Shown here: piece by piece, positions 13,775 to 21,163 of the stretch
Position numbering within the stretch: the stretch's first letter is position 1
Layout of the letters: each line of letters opens with the position of its first letter
NCBI GenBank assembly: GCA_018292915.2
Contig: JACVVK020000444.1
Span: 470,001-534,000 of the forward strand
Direction of reading: 5' to 3'
Length of the DNA: 64,000 nucleotides
Origin: Batillaria attramentaria
Lineage: Eukaryota > Mollusca > Gastropoda > Batillariidae
Notes under the pieces: model-generated
Told to the model about the DNA's origin: nothing
What the model saw: only the letters and a program-made list of their open reading frames with translations
Database searches by the model: none
Made by a program: the position numbers and the translations under genes

Positions 13775-15268
13775 AGAATATCAATGAAGCTGAGCTGTGA
13801 CATGGACTTGTGGCGGTTTCCATTTGACTCGCAGACCTGCTACCTCAGCATGGAAAGCTGTAAGTGATCATAACAAGTAAATGTATACCTTACTTCTGTT
13901 ATATATAGGACTAGAGGGACCATGCACCTAGCGGACCCTCATTCGCTTGCTCACATAATAATACTTGTAATAAATCAGAAAAAAGGAAAGATTTGTAAAG
14001 ACGTTAGTCGCATCATTAACGATGACGTGCGGGTTCTGAGATTTACTGGTTAGTCTGTTTTCAAGCTCAAAAGCCAGTCCACGAAACGAAAACAACAACA
14101 ATAGCAACAACATTAATCTTTTAAGTGTAAACTTATATGTCACCAACGATCAAACCAAGACTTGACAGTTCCAACTTATTTTTATACGTGCATATACTCG
14201 TATACTCCATATATCCCTTTCAGCTACAACAGCAGTTTGATTAGTTTTCCTGTTTTGTTTTGTTTGTTATTTTGTATTGTTTTTTTTTCCTTTAATGGAA
14301 TCAGAAAGAGGGTCCCTTAAGTACCATTGTGGAAGGTTTCATTTTTATTATTATTTTGTCATAGATTATTTGTATTTTTTTTCCTTTTTTGGAATATGCT
14401 TAGTTGTGGGTTTCCAGACAGCTACTCGACAGAGAATGTAATATTCCAATGGCACAAAGACCCAGTGCAGAAACGGGATGACATGTCGCTACCACAGTTC
14501 GAGTTCCACGACTTCACGCATATGGACTGTACAAAGGTATACATTGGAGGTGAGAATTTTTCTCGGCAAACCTGTGCAACACTACTGCTACTACTACTAC
14601 TACTACTACTACTACTAGGGGAGCTGGGACAGTCGAGCGGTAGATCGTTGAACTTTGAATGCTTGGCTCGTGAGTTCGATTCCCTACTCAGTAAGTGAGG
14701 CCAAATATTTGCACTGGCCTTTTTCTCGTTGGCCCGTCCTTATTCCGTATATGGAGGAAAAGGACGTCAAACCATCAAACATCCCACTACTACTGCTACT
14801 ACTACTACTACTACTACTACTATTGTTACTACTACTACTACTACTACTTTTTTAAGCGATTAGAACTGTTATTATCTGACAGGTTAAAGCGCTGTATAAG
14901 TACTGTCATTATTGTTATTATTATTACTTCTACTGCTTATGATAATGGATGTTTCAATGGGTGCATTACCAAAGTGCTTGCCTCGCAGCACAGGGAAATA
15001 AATTCAAAACGCGCGCAGACACTCATACATTGAAGAATGGCACTACATCCAGCTGGTGCTAATGGGTCATCCTAGTTTCTAAAATGTCAGAATCAAACAA
15101 GTGCCTATTTGTACAGTATTTATTTGGTGCCGGAATGTCCATTTCAAAATGATAGAGAAGAGGGTTCAGTCGGAAGTGGTTGGGTTGGGGGGGGGGGGGG
15201 GGGGTGGGTAGCACAGGAACAGCGGAGAGAACCGTCGACAACGCTGCTTCTATCCCGGCGTGTGTGTG

Positions 15269-15328
<60 letters not shown>

Positions 15329-16225
15329 TACGTGCGCGTGCGCGCGTGTGTGTGTGTGTGTTTGTGCGCGCGCACTTTTGCAAGCGTTTGCCAAACAAAT
15401 GCAAATGTCATGCACACAGAATATGTCAAGGAAAATAACGGAACCAGACAGATTACATATGTCGGGACACTTAAAATTCGTTTCCTGGTCGCGTAGCTCA
15501 ACCCTCCATATGTCAGTCTAACCTTTGCGTGTAAAGTTTGCATCATGTAAATATCAGAATAATGTGCGAGTCGGTTCATCTGCTGTTGACTTCAAATGTC
15601 AAATCGGATTCCGCTTGCTGCTCGGCCGTGGTTTCTTTACCCCTATTGTTTAATTTAAAAGAAAAAACAAATGAACGAGTTTTTTGGTGATTCAGACGTC
15701 TGCTTTACAATGTTTGTTTCGGCCAACTGGCAAATACGCCCCTGGAGGGTGTAGTCGTAACGCAAGTGAAAGTTCAAAGCATAAGTACGTCTTGTTTATG
15801 CGCCAGTTGTTTTTCTGTACTTTCTCCAGTGTAACAAAATAAATATGTTTAAACCAAGTTCAAAGCATCGTTATCAAAGCTGAACACAAGTTCAGATGGT
15901 ACTCTTAGGTCACTCACCAGATTCAAAAGGGGGGCGATAATGCGGTCATATTCGTCTTTCTTTACTACAACAACAACAACAACAACAACAAAGTAAATAA
16001 AGGAATAAAAATAAATAAATAAAAAGCGAGCAAAAACTAATCTAAACGAACAAGCAAGGGTGGGTGGGTGTTTAGGAGTTTAACGTCCTTTTCCACCACG
16101 TATGGGTGATATCAAAGACGGGGCAACGAGAAAAAGGCCAGCATTAATATTTGGCTCCAGCCGAGATTCGAACTCACGACCCGAGCATTGAAAGTCCAGC
16201 GCTGTACAATTCGGCTGTCTCGGCG

Positions 16226-16309
<84 letters not shown>

Positions 16310-19300
16310 GCAAACAAAAATCAGCACCCAAAGGTATGGTGGTGGTGGTGGGTGGTTGATGATTTTATTGTGTTTATTTATTTGTTTATTTAGGCCTGCA
16401 TCAAGTAAATTTATTATTCGTCCTTGTTTACTTGGTAGGTGACGCATTTCTGTTGACATTTTCGGTCGCTTTCTCTTCAGCTAGATTGAGTGGGTGCCAG
16501 AAGTGGAAATGATGGGTGTTAGGGCTGGTTTGATACGTTCCATACGGACCACGATTCCTCTCTTACTTTCATGTTTAGTCTCGCTCAGTCTTCAAGTAGT
16601 TCCGGTGTTGACGTGTTGTGTTGTTGGTGTTTCCTCCCTAGCCAACTACACGTGCATTCGCGCCGAGTTCCATCTGGTGAGATCCTACGGTTACTACATG
16701 GCCCAGGTCTACATTCCCTCAGTACTGGTCGTCATCCTGTCCTGGGTCTCCTTCTGGTTGGACATCGACGCCATCCCGGCCAGAATCTCTCTCGGGCTGC
16801 TCACAGGTTGGACAACCAATGCTTGATAATGACTATAAGCATGTTTAGCAGGACTTCGTAAGGTGGACTTCGCTGCCAGAGGCCGCGAGCGGATAACGCG
16901 CTGCGATTAGCTAGTGGTACCCCTAACGTGCCTGATTTACATGTAAATGGGTTACGCTGCTCAGCGAAGTCCTCTTTACGAAGTCCTTCTAAATATGCCT
17001 GTTGTCTTTCAGGAGAAGTTAAAAACGCACCTCTGTCACTGGGACCGACTGACAGTGCCAAACATAACAAGCTGTCTTCGTTTCCTTCATTGTTTTTGCT
17101 GGTGTTTTTTTTTTTTTTTTTTATTCACCCATGTAGAACCTCGCACACGTCAAAAAGTTAGTGACGTCAACCAGCTAGGCGAGTTAACACAACCTCATGT
17201 GTTTGGGGTTTTGCGGTACGGAAAGGGTTTCCAGTACTTTCTTTGTGTCGACATGCTTGATGTCAGAGAGCTTGCGTACGTGTGCGCGCGGGCAGCATAC
17301 ATGACACAACGACCACGACGACGGACAGCAGGTCACTGCATAGAAACAACAGATTGGGCTGGTGGCCATCTTTTTTTTTTTTTTTCTAAGCGCGGCCAGC
17401 ACGATCTGCTCAGTTCCGCTAATTACTTCTGCGCTATGCAAGTGTACACTGGATTACCTTGCACTTTCTTTGTTGTTTTTGTTCCAAACAACAACATGAT
17501 AAGGGAATTAAGGGCTTCTGCAAACTGGGGGGACGCTGCACCCATGTTTACACAGCTCCATCCATTTATTTCCCTTCTCTGCATGCAAGGTATGGTTCCC
17601 ATTCCACGGAGACCCCGAACGGAATGAGATGGGTCGCCTTAACCACTAGGCTAGATTCCCTTGTCACTTGCTGGGCTATGTTTAGGGACAGGGATGGTTA
17701 GTGATTAGTGTCGAAATAGAAATTCGTTGCAGCCAATGCAGGTCTGGCTAGTCAATTAAAGTTGTGCCGTTTCACGCAATGTCGAACTTTTGGTGTTTTT
17801 TTTTTCTTTCTTTAAGAGAAACTAGGAGGGCTGCCGGTGTGGGGTGGGTGGGTATTTGAGAGTTTTAACGTCCTTTCCCACCACATATGGGTGATATCAA
17901 AGACGGGGCAACGAGAAAAAGGCCAGCACAAATAGTTGGCCCCAGCCGGGATTCGAACTTACGACTCGAGCATTGAAAGGCCAACGCTCTACCATTCGGC
18001 TGTCCCGGCTCCCCTAGGGGGACTGCTGCCAGTTAAAGTGTAGATGGGTGTTCCAGTAAAGGATAATGCACATTTCTTTCAGGGCAATAGTGTATCAAGT
18101 CAGTGCTTGAGATGTCATTTCATACTCATTTCGGGCACAGTTCTCTGTGTTACCGCAGTTACTGGTATGCTTCGTCGTGACTGCTTGCAAGTTGTCAGGT
18201 TCAAACAACAAGTAGATCGCATCTAAAACTCTATGTGTATGTTTTGACGGGGAAATTTCTAGACAGAGCTAGAGGGAGGATGGGTGGGTATTTGGGGTTT
18301 TAACGTCCTTTTCCAACACATACGGTTGATAGCAAAGACGGAGCAACGAGTTCTCCAAATAAACACCAAACGTGACGCCACGCTCAACTTATGTCCTTAC
18401 GCGTAGTGTGTGTGTCTCGCTGTGTGTCTACAGATTTATTTTTTTTTATTTTTATTTTTTTTTCAGTTTTGACGATGACAACCCAAAGCGCCAGCGCACG
18501 CTCCAATCTGCCGCGCGTGTCCTACATCAAGGCCATTGACCTTTGGATGGCCATGTGTCTTTTTTTCGTCTTCGCCGCCCTCATAGAGTTTGCCTACGTC
18601 AACGTGAACGCGCGGGTGGAAAAACGAAGACAGTCTGTGCACGGTGGTTTGAAGTTAGGGACAAGAGCGGCGCCGTCCAGAACAAACAGCGAAAGTGGCG
18701 CAGAAACAGTAAGTGTAAAAAAGAAAAAAGAAAAAAAAAAGTTAAATGCGTATGTTCCAAGGTTACTAAGTTTCACAGGGGAGTAATTGTGCAGGTGGCA
18801 AGTGGATCAGAACGAGTTGTTATAGGCCCTGATTTTAAGATCGTCTAGCATATTAAGACACATGTACAAATACATGCACAGACAGGTTTGCGCTCAGCTG
18901 GTTGAAGCCAAAACGCAGCAGCCGGTGACAATCTCGCAAACGACACTCGACCATGTAGCTTGCTGCTTGCTGAGTTCGAGCTGCCGACAAGGGAAGCATA
19001 GTGGACGCAGTTTAGGGACGGCTGAGTTTTCCTCGATCACACGGCCATCCAACGTCAGTGTGTCGCATTCGGAGCTTTACTAACTGTAAGATAAGCTATT
19101 TCAAGCGCACAGACGCAGTCACAAGCGCAGCTGTTCCGAAACAGAAGTCCCACTGCATAAAACCTGGTTATGGTGGCAACAGCGCCTTCAGTGTTACCTT
19201 AGGGTCGGAATATAACCCCTCCACTAATTCTAGGCTTTTCCCAGGCAGACAAATGTTTTGGAACTTTTGTGCTTGTGAATTTGCCAGAATGCTCCACATA

Positions 19301-20221
19301 GCCGACCGTACGATTAGTAGAGCTCTAAATGCAATTCACTAACGTTTGCGGCCGGGCTTACATACTTAGGCCCATGGTTCCAAGTGGAGCATAGGCCATC
19401 GACGACTCTCCGTCATCGCACTCTGTTCTGGGCTACTTTTGCCACTCCAGTCCAGTTGGTCCCCTGCTTATATAGCTCTGCCTCGGTGTCCCGCCTCCAG
19501 CTGTTGCGAGGCCGGCCTCTCTTCCTTTTGCTGGCCGTACGACCGAACAGAATTTAATGTCCCGAAGCACTTCTAAAGTAATCAGTGTGGCAAGCCTGTA
19601 GCAGACGCTGTGCGTTTTGGCTTGTTTGCTGGATGCCAGCCTGTGTTAGGCTGTAAATTCTGTGCACTTTTCTAAGCGGTACGATGCTAGACAGACCCGA
19701 ACGATTTTGGAGCCTAGAAATATCGGATGGTGTCTTTAACCCCCGTTGAACAAGATTATGCCTCGGTAACGGAGTTGCAGAATTCACTGTGGCTCATCAA
19801 GTCAAAACGCCTTTACCTCACCAGCCGTTGAAAGCAGTTACACTGTGACAGAAAGCTTGACTGATCACCAGTGTCTGTGGCGTTCCGGTTTACTTTTCTA
19901 CCGAGTCACATTTTTAGCGAGTTTCGCGAATTCCTCGCTCCATAATTCTCCCTGGCTCTCTCTCTCTCTCTCTCTCTCTCACCTACTATCTCTCTTTCTC
20001 AGGAGACAAACGGCAGAAGCAGTTGTTCCATCGTCTGTCTCGCTTTGCAGGAGAAAGAGAACGGGGGTGGAAGAAAACGGCTGTTTTCCAAGACGACGGT
20101 ATCGAGACAGAGGGCAAGGAGACTGGACAAAATCTCCAGACTCGCCTTCCCCGCGGTGTTCGGCGTCTTCAACCTTATCTACTGGACCTTCTACATGCTC
20201 TGGCCAGAGGACCACAATTGA
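524..20221 (+). CDS. Cys-loop ligand-gated anion channel subunit (glycine receptor/GluCl-like), 3' seven coding exons
   Basis: Seven exons join in phase: 524-591, 10836-11062, 13777-13859, 14418-14549, 16642-16806, 18467-18708, 20003-20221 (1136 nt; stop TGA 20219-20221). Every intron is GT-AG. The product is the C-terminal ~378 residues of a pentameric plasma-membrane channel subunit. In order it shows: the extracellular ligand-binding domain; the Cys-loop with 13 residues between cysteines and an FPFDSQ core; a second loop-C cysteine pair (CTKVYIG...YTC) typical of glycine and glutamate-gated chloride channels; M1; M2 with the anion-selectivity signature PAR followed by [16 protein letters not shown]3; a basic ~80-residue cytoplasmic loop; and M4 ending WPEDHN. 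M2-M3 ([19 protein letters not shown]) resembles vertebrate GlyR alpha more than arthropod GluCl, but the ligand cannot be decided from this. Start codon, signal peptide and first exons lie upstream of the window. Confidence 0.93.
914..973. repeat. (CA)n microsatellite, ~30 units
   Basis: Uninterrupted CA dinucleotide run in the first intron. Confidence 0.97.
1197..1302 (+). repeat. Retroposon-like tail with (ATT)n followed by (CA)n
   Basis: GAATAAACTATTATTATTATT resembles the 3' tails of tRNA/LINE-derived repeats, and a pure (CA)n run starts at 1254. No 5' part of a retroposon was recognised. Confidence 0.5.
1594..1652. repeat. (CA)n/(CGCA)n microsatellite
   Basis: CA run ending in four CGCA units. 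Confidence 0.95.
2017..2071. repeat. Poly-C tract, 55 bases
   Basis: Fifty-five consecutive C. The length may be affected by assembly; overlapping frames give only poly-Pro/poly-Gly. Confidence 0.9.
2369..2549 (-). repeat. tRNA-derived SINE, near full length
   Basis: On the minus strand it reads from a tRNA-like head (A-box-like GGATAGCCGAATTGT, B-box-like region around GAGTTCGACTCC) through the GTTGCCCCGTCTTTGATATC body to the GGACGTTAA tail. Its 5' edge carries the LINE insertion described next. Confidence 0.85.
2550..5853 (+). mobile_element. Decayed non-LTR retrotransposon (RTE-like), essentially full length
   Basis: About 3.3 kb, flanked by a 12-bp target duplication AGGCTCCCCTCC (2538-2549 and 5854-5865). 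The 5' region matches the 5' UTR of the intact copy at 44345-47626 (shared CTGGACAGGTCGAAGGGTAG). It encodes in broken frames an AP-type endonuclease (VATWNIRT at about 2908, SETRW, SSDHHL at about 3616), a reverse transcriptase (AFDSVDRE about 4770, [10 protein letters not shown] about 4927, FADDLALL about 5056) and the C-terminal [11 protein letters not shown] block (about 5597). The tail is (TAAG)n rather than poly(A). Several frameshifts and stops make it inactive. It lies in sense orientation in the channel intron. The clade assignment is tentative. Confidence 0.9.
2908..5846 (+). pseudogene. Endonuclease/reverse transcriptase pseudogene of the decayed LINE
   Basis: Recognisable segments lie in different frames: 2827-3108 (endonuclease start), 3006-3389, 3350-3781 (SDHH motif), 3796-4311 (linker), 4359-4616 and 4561-4830 (RT fingers, [10 protein letters not shown]), 4817-5659 (RT palm with FADD), and 5572-5846 (C-terminal region). 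Compared with the intact 1007-residue relative in this window it has lost one continuous frame but keeps the order of all blocks. No host function is implied. Confidence 0.88.
5911..6072 (+). repeat. tRNA-derived SINE
   Basis: tRNA-like head with ATAGCCGAATGGTAG and TCGTGAGTTCGAA, then the CGTTGCCCC/ATATCACCC body and a CACCC tail. Small internal deletions separate it from the other copies. Confidence 0.85.
6190..6367 (+). repeat. tRNA-derived SINE with 9-bp target duplication
   Basis: Complete head-to-tail copy flanked by TTATTCCAG at 6181-6189 and 6368-6376, showing retroposition. The head is slightly rearranged (GATAACCCGGCGAATGGGAG). Confidence 0.88.
6620..6965. repeat. Diverged tandem duplication, ~170-bp unit
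   Basis: Two adjacent blocks share the order CTGAGACA.TCATTCRAA, AAATAAAATACA, GAAAGCACTT.AGG, GGCTTTTAGGC and GATCGTGC at a spacing of about 170-180 bp. No coding potential is seen. Confidence 0.7.
7185..7334. repeat. (CT)n then (CA)n microsatellites
   Basis: CT-rich run 7185-7242 and (CA)~30 at 7274-7334. Confidence 0.93.
7455..7592. repeat. (CT)n(CA)n ... (GA)n microsatellites
   Basis: CT then CA repeats to 7510 and a GA run at 7557-7592. Open frames here are repeat artefacts. Confidence 0.92.
8127..8178. repeat. (CT)n(AG)n perfect palindromic microsatellite
   Basis: A CT run switches directly to an AG run, so the two halves can pair as a hairpin or cruciform. Confidence 0.9.
8340..8415. 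repeat. Poly-G/(GA)n/(GAT)n tract
   Basis: G-run, then GA, then GATGAT repeats in consecutive blocks. Confidence 0.9.
8582..8711. repeat. (CA)n/(CG)n compound microsatellite
   Basis: CA repeats with GCACGCACGC and GCGCGC interruptions; alternating purine-pyrimidine throughout. Confidence 0.93.
9250..9295. repeat. (ACCAT)n pentanucleotide repeat, ~9 units
   Basis: Perfect pentanucleotide tandem repeat in the long intron. Confidence 0.95.
10020..10083. repeat. (TTG)n imperfect trinucleotide repeat
   Basis: TTG repeats interrupted by TTC and TCG; no gene. Confidence 0.9.
10138..10295 (-). repeat. tRNA-derived SINE
   Basis: Complete inverted copy. The minus strand reads GGTGGCCGAATGGCAGAGCG (A-box-like head) through to GGTGGAAAAGGACGTTAAAC. 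Confidence 0.87.
10591..10769 (-). repeat. tRNA-derived SINE with 12-bp target duplication
   Basis: Full copy flanked by TTTCATCATCAG at 10579-10590 and 10770-10781. It ends only ~66 bp before the channel exon at 10836. Confidence 0.92.
10836..11062 (+). CDS. Channel exon: ligand-binding domain core
   Basis: Acceptor TTTTCCAG ends at 10835 and donor GTAAAC begins at 11063. It encodes [17 protein letters not shown]..., then [20 protein letters not shown] and [12 protein letters not shown], the loop D, loop A and loop E region of Cys-loop subunits. It starts in phase 0 and ends with two bases of an Arg codon. Confidence 0.94.
11349..11417. repeat. (GT)n microsatellite
   Basis: GT run with one break, in the intron after the ligand-binding exon. 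Confidence 0.95.
12018..12330. repeat. Three short repeats of a TGACGTCA-like block
   Basis: GGCTGACGTCAAATGTTTGG (about 12038), GGCTGACGTCAAAAGTTTAG (about 12222) and GGCTGACGGCAAATGTTTAG (about 12293) recur, each followed by TTCACRGA. CTCTAGATCTTCCAGATTT also occurs twice, just before and inside this stretch. Confidence 0.6.
12331..12367. repeat. (CT)n microsatellite
   Basis: CT run directly before the next SINE. Confidence 0.9.
12368..12548 (+). repeat. tRNA-derived SINE
   Basis: Head GGGTGGCCGAATGGTAGAGC, then the full body and a CACCC tail. It sits between two (CT)n tracts. Confidence 0.88.
12746..13112 (+). pseudogene. Fragment of a reverse-transcriptase C-terminus (LINE remnant)
   Basis: Two overlapping frames contain pieces resembling the conserved C-terminal region of CR1/jockey-type reverse transcriptases: [15 protein letters not shown] in one, and [19 protein letters not shown] in the other. 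A frameshift near 12870-12930 separates them. No endonuclease or RT catalytic motif is present. Assignment is from the pattern only. Confidence 0.5.
13100..13583 (-). pseudogene. Fragment of a LINE C-terminal region (I-clade-like)
   Basis: The minus strand reads, across two frames, [36 protein letters not shown] and [14 protein letters not shown]. This resembles the C-terminal region of I/Nimb-like LINE proteins, where a cysteine-containing PEHILQ.CP block precedes the stop. A frameshift and a poly-C expansion (13262-13281) break the frame. No intact domain remains. Confidence 0.6.
13692..13773. repeat. (GT)n microsatellite abutting a splice acceptor
   Basis: About 40 GT units run directly into TACAG, the acceptor of the channel exon starting at 13777. 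The usual polypyrimidine tract is absent. Confidence 0.95.
13777..13859 (+). CDS. Channel exon: Cys-loop
   Basis: It encodes [20 protein letters not shown] then CYLSMES. The two cysteines are separated by 13 residues and frame the diagnostic WRFPFD/SQ core. It starts by completing the Arg codon of the previous exon; donor GTAAGT follows at 13860. Confidence 0.95.
13860..14417 (+). other. Intron, nothing recognised
   Basis: A 558-bp A/T-rich intron without a recognised repeat or gene. Confidence 0.7.
14418..14549 (+). CDS. Channel exon: loop F to loop C
   Basis: Acceptor TTTCCAG ends at 14417 and donor GTGAGA begins at 14550. It encodes [20 protein letters not shown]... and ends DCTKVYIG, contributing the first cysteine of the second disulfide. 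Confidence 0.93.
14581..14850. repeat. (CTA)n repeat split by a SINE
   Basis: (CTA)n at 14581-14617 and again at 14786-14850, with a SINE in between. This suggests insertion into a trinucleotide array. Confidence 0.85.
14618..14785 (+). repeat. tRNA-derived SINE inside (CTA)n
   Basis: Diverged copy: GACAGTCGAGCGGTAGATCG head, GTGAGTTCGATTCCC B-box-like region, and a body with a small deletion (GTCCTTATTCCGTATATGG). Confidence 0.82.
14851..14932 (+). repeat. Retroposon tail with (ATT)n
   Basis: AGGTTAAAGCGCTGTATAAG followed by ATT repeats resembles the 3' end shared by many LINE/SINE families. Only the tail is seen. Confidence 0.5.
15189..15362. repeat. Poly-G, (GT)n and (GCGT)n tracts
   Basis: G-run 15189-15204; GT then GCGT repeats 15258-15362. 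The overlapping Cys/Val/Arg-rich open frames are repeat artefacts. Confidence 0.93.
16058..16227 (-). repeat. tRNA-derived SINE
   Basis: Complete inverted copy with GAGTTCGAATCTC (B-box-like) and the GTTGCCCCGTC body. It is followed at once by (CA)n. Confidence 0.87.
16228..16308. repeat. (CA)n microsatellite, ~40 units
   Basis: Uninterrupted CA run adjoining the SINE head. Confidence 0.96.
16642..16806 (+). CDS. Channel exon: loop C, M1 and first half of M2
   Basis: It encodes [20 protein letters not shown], then the M1 helix ([16 protein letters not shown]) and [13 protein letters not shown]. The PAR triplet at the inner end of M2 is the known anion-selectivity signature of GABA-A, glycine and GluCl channels. 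Donor GTTGGA begins at 16807. Confidence 0.96.
16851..16986. mobile_element. MITE-like element with 25-bp terminal inverted repeats
   Basis: GGACTTCGTAAGGTGGACTT (then CGCTG) at the left is mirrored at the right as CAGCGAAGTCCTCTTTACGA (then AGTCC), with 23 of 25 positions matching. Length is 136 bp with no coding capacity. It lies 45 bp after the M1-M2 exon. No clear target duplication was identified. Confidence 0.75.
17840..18014 (-). repeat. tRNA-derived SINE
   Basis: Full inverted copy. CTAGGAGGGCTGCC on the left and CTAGGGGGACTGCTGCC on the right look like a degraded target duplication. Confidence 0.86.
18279..18349 (-). repeat. SINE 3' fragment
   Basis: Only the GGACGTTAAAAC tail and the GTTGCTCCGTCTTTGCTATC body remain; the tRNA-like head is missing. 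Confidence 0.75.
18467..18708 (+). CDS. Channel exon: second half of M2, M3, start of cytoplasmic loop
   Basis: Acceptor TTTTTTCAG ends at 18466. It encodes [21 protein letters not shown]3 ([20 protein letters not shown]), then the basic loop start [10 protein letters not shown]. Donor GTAAGT follows Thr at phase 0. Confidence 0.95.
19358..19545 (-). mobile_element. 3' fragment of the decayed-LINE family
   Basis: The minus strand matches the last ~190 bp of the LINE at 2550-5853 (shared GGAAGAGAGGCCGGCCTCGC and GTCGATGGCCTATGCTCCAC, ending GGGCCTAAGTATGTAAG). It is a typical 5'-truncated insertion. Confidence 0.85.
20003..20221 (+). CDS. Channel last coding exon: cytoplasmic loop and M4
   Basis: A CT-rich tract and CTTTCTCAG precede 20003. 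It encodes a basic loop ([20 protein letters not shown]), then [20 protein letters not shown] with [10 protein letters not shown], and the stop TGA. The KISR-FP-FN-YW pattern is the classical M4 of anionic Cys-loop subunits, and the short extracellular tail is normal. Confidence 0.95.
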   Translation, partial: ETNGRSSCSIVCLALQEKENGGGRKRLFSKTTVSRQRARRLDKISRLAFPAVFGVFNLIYWTFYMLWPEDHN

Positions 20222-20439
20222 CGTCATCATTTGTAGACTGACGCCATCAAGGTCGTGGAGTTGATGTTGGCGAAGGAGTGACGTCATCGTCTGCGGAATA
20301 ACATCGTCGGACCACGGGTCAAGGTCGCGGTTGTCATTTGTGGGAAAGACGTCATCGGGGGACGGGTCAAGGTCGTGGTTGATATGGTGATGGAGGCATG
20401 TCCTGGTTTAGGCGTTTTACCCTGTCGGCGAATTTCGCA

Positions 20440-20705
20440 GACTCCTCCCCCCCCCCACCCCTCCCCCTTTGGAAATGTTCAGCTCACAAAAATAAAAATA
20501 AATGCAATTCTAATCTAAACTTCCGAAACTTAAAATTGCTGAGCTGGCCCTTCGCACCACGTGATTGTAATGATTCATGTGCTGTGTGTAAGGGAATGCG
20601 TGTGATTCACGTGAGCGTACGTGTTGGGTTTAGCTCGCATCGCTTTGAGCCAAATCATATTTTGGATAAAGCGCCTACACCAATGCGCTTATTACTTTTT
20701 ACTTT
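20440..20705 (+). repeat. Second SINE family, 5'-truncated copy
   Basis: It shares long blocks with 29800-30203, including TTTGGAAATGTTCAGC, AAATAAATGCAATTCTAA, GGGAATGCGTGTGATTCAC and the AAGCGCCTA end. The tRNA-like head is missing. Confidence 0.8.
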
Positions 20706-20845
20706 ATGAGAGCGAGATGATTGTATGAACGGCTGGTTAAGTGCCCACTTCCAGCCCCATAGTGCGTTAAAAAAAAAAGGCGCGCGCACCTTGAGTTGTT
20801 CCCCTGTTTTGTTCCACGAAGCGTCTTCCTTAAGTCATACCGATG

Positions 20846-20936
20846 CATGGCGCGCTAGGGTCGTGAGTTCGGTTCTTGGCTGGTAGCCAACATTTTGGGA
20901 GGGCCTTTTCCCCGTATTTGGTGTCACCCTTGCATA
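20846..20936 (+). repeat. Diverged first-family SINE fragment
   Basis: Retains GGGTCGTGAGTTCGG, the GGCCTTTTCCCCGT and GGTGTCACCC blocks in the right order. Confidence 0.55.
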
Positions 20937-21061
20937 TCTCTAACCAATCAATCAGTAACAAGGCTGTACTGAGTGTTCTGTCCGTTTTCAGGCAGGAACA
21001 CGCAGGGAACTTCAGTCTGTTTGTCAAACACAGCACCACTGAGTGCAGGCTTTATTAATCT

Positions 21062-21076
21062 GTGTGTGTGCGTGCG

Positions 21077-21144
<68 letters not shown>

Positions 21145-21163
21145 ATGCGTGCGTGTGTGATCG
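21062..21163. repeat. (GT)n microsatellite
   Basis: GT run with GC-containing ends; overlapping Cys/Val frame is an artefact. Confidence 0.95.

Noticed and set aside
15109..15579. Cys/Val/Arg- and His/Thr-rich ORFs over GT/CA repeats (here and at 16080, 21000, 27424, 37042 and elsewhere).
   Set aside because: Dinucleotide microsatellites lack stops in several frames; no splice context or family match.
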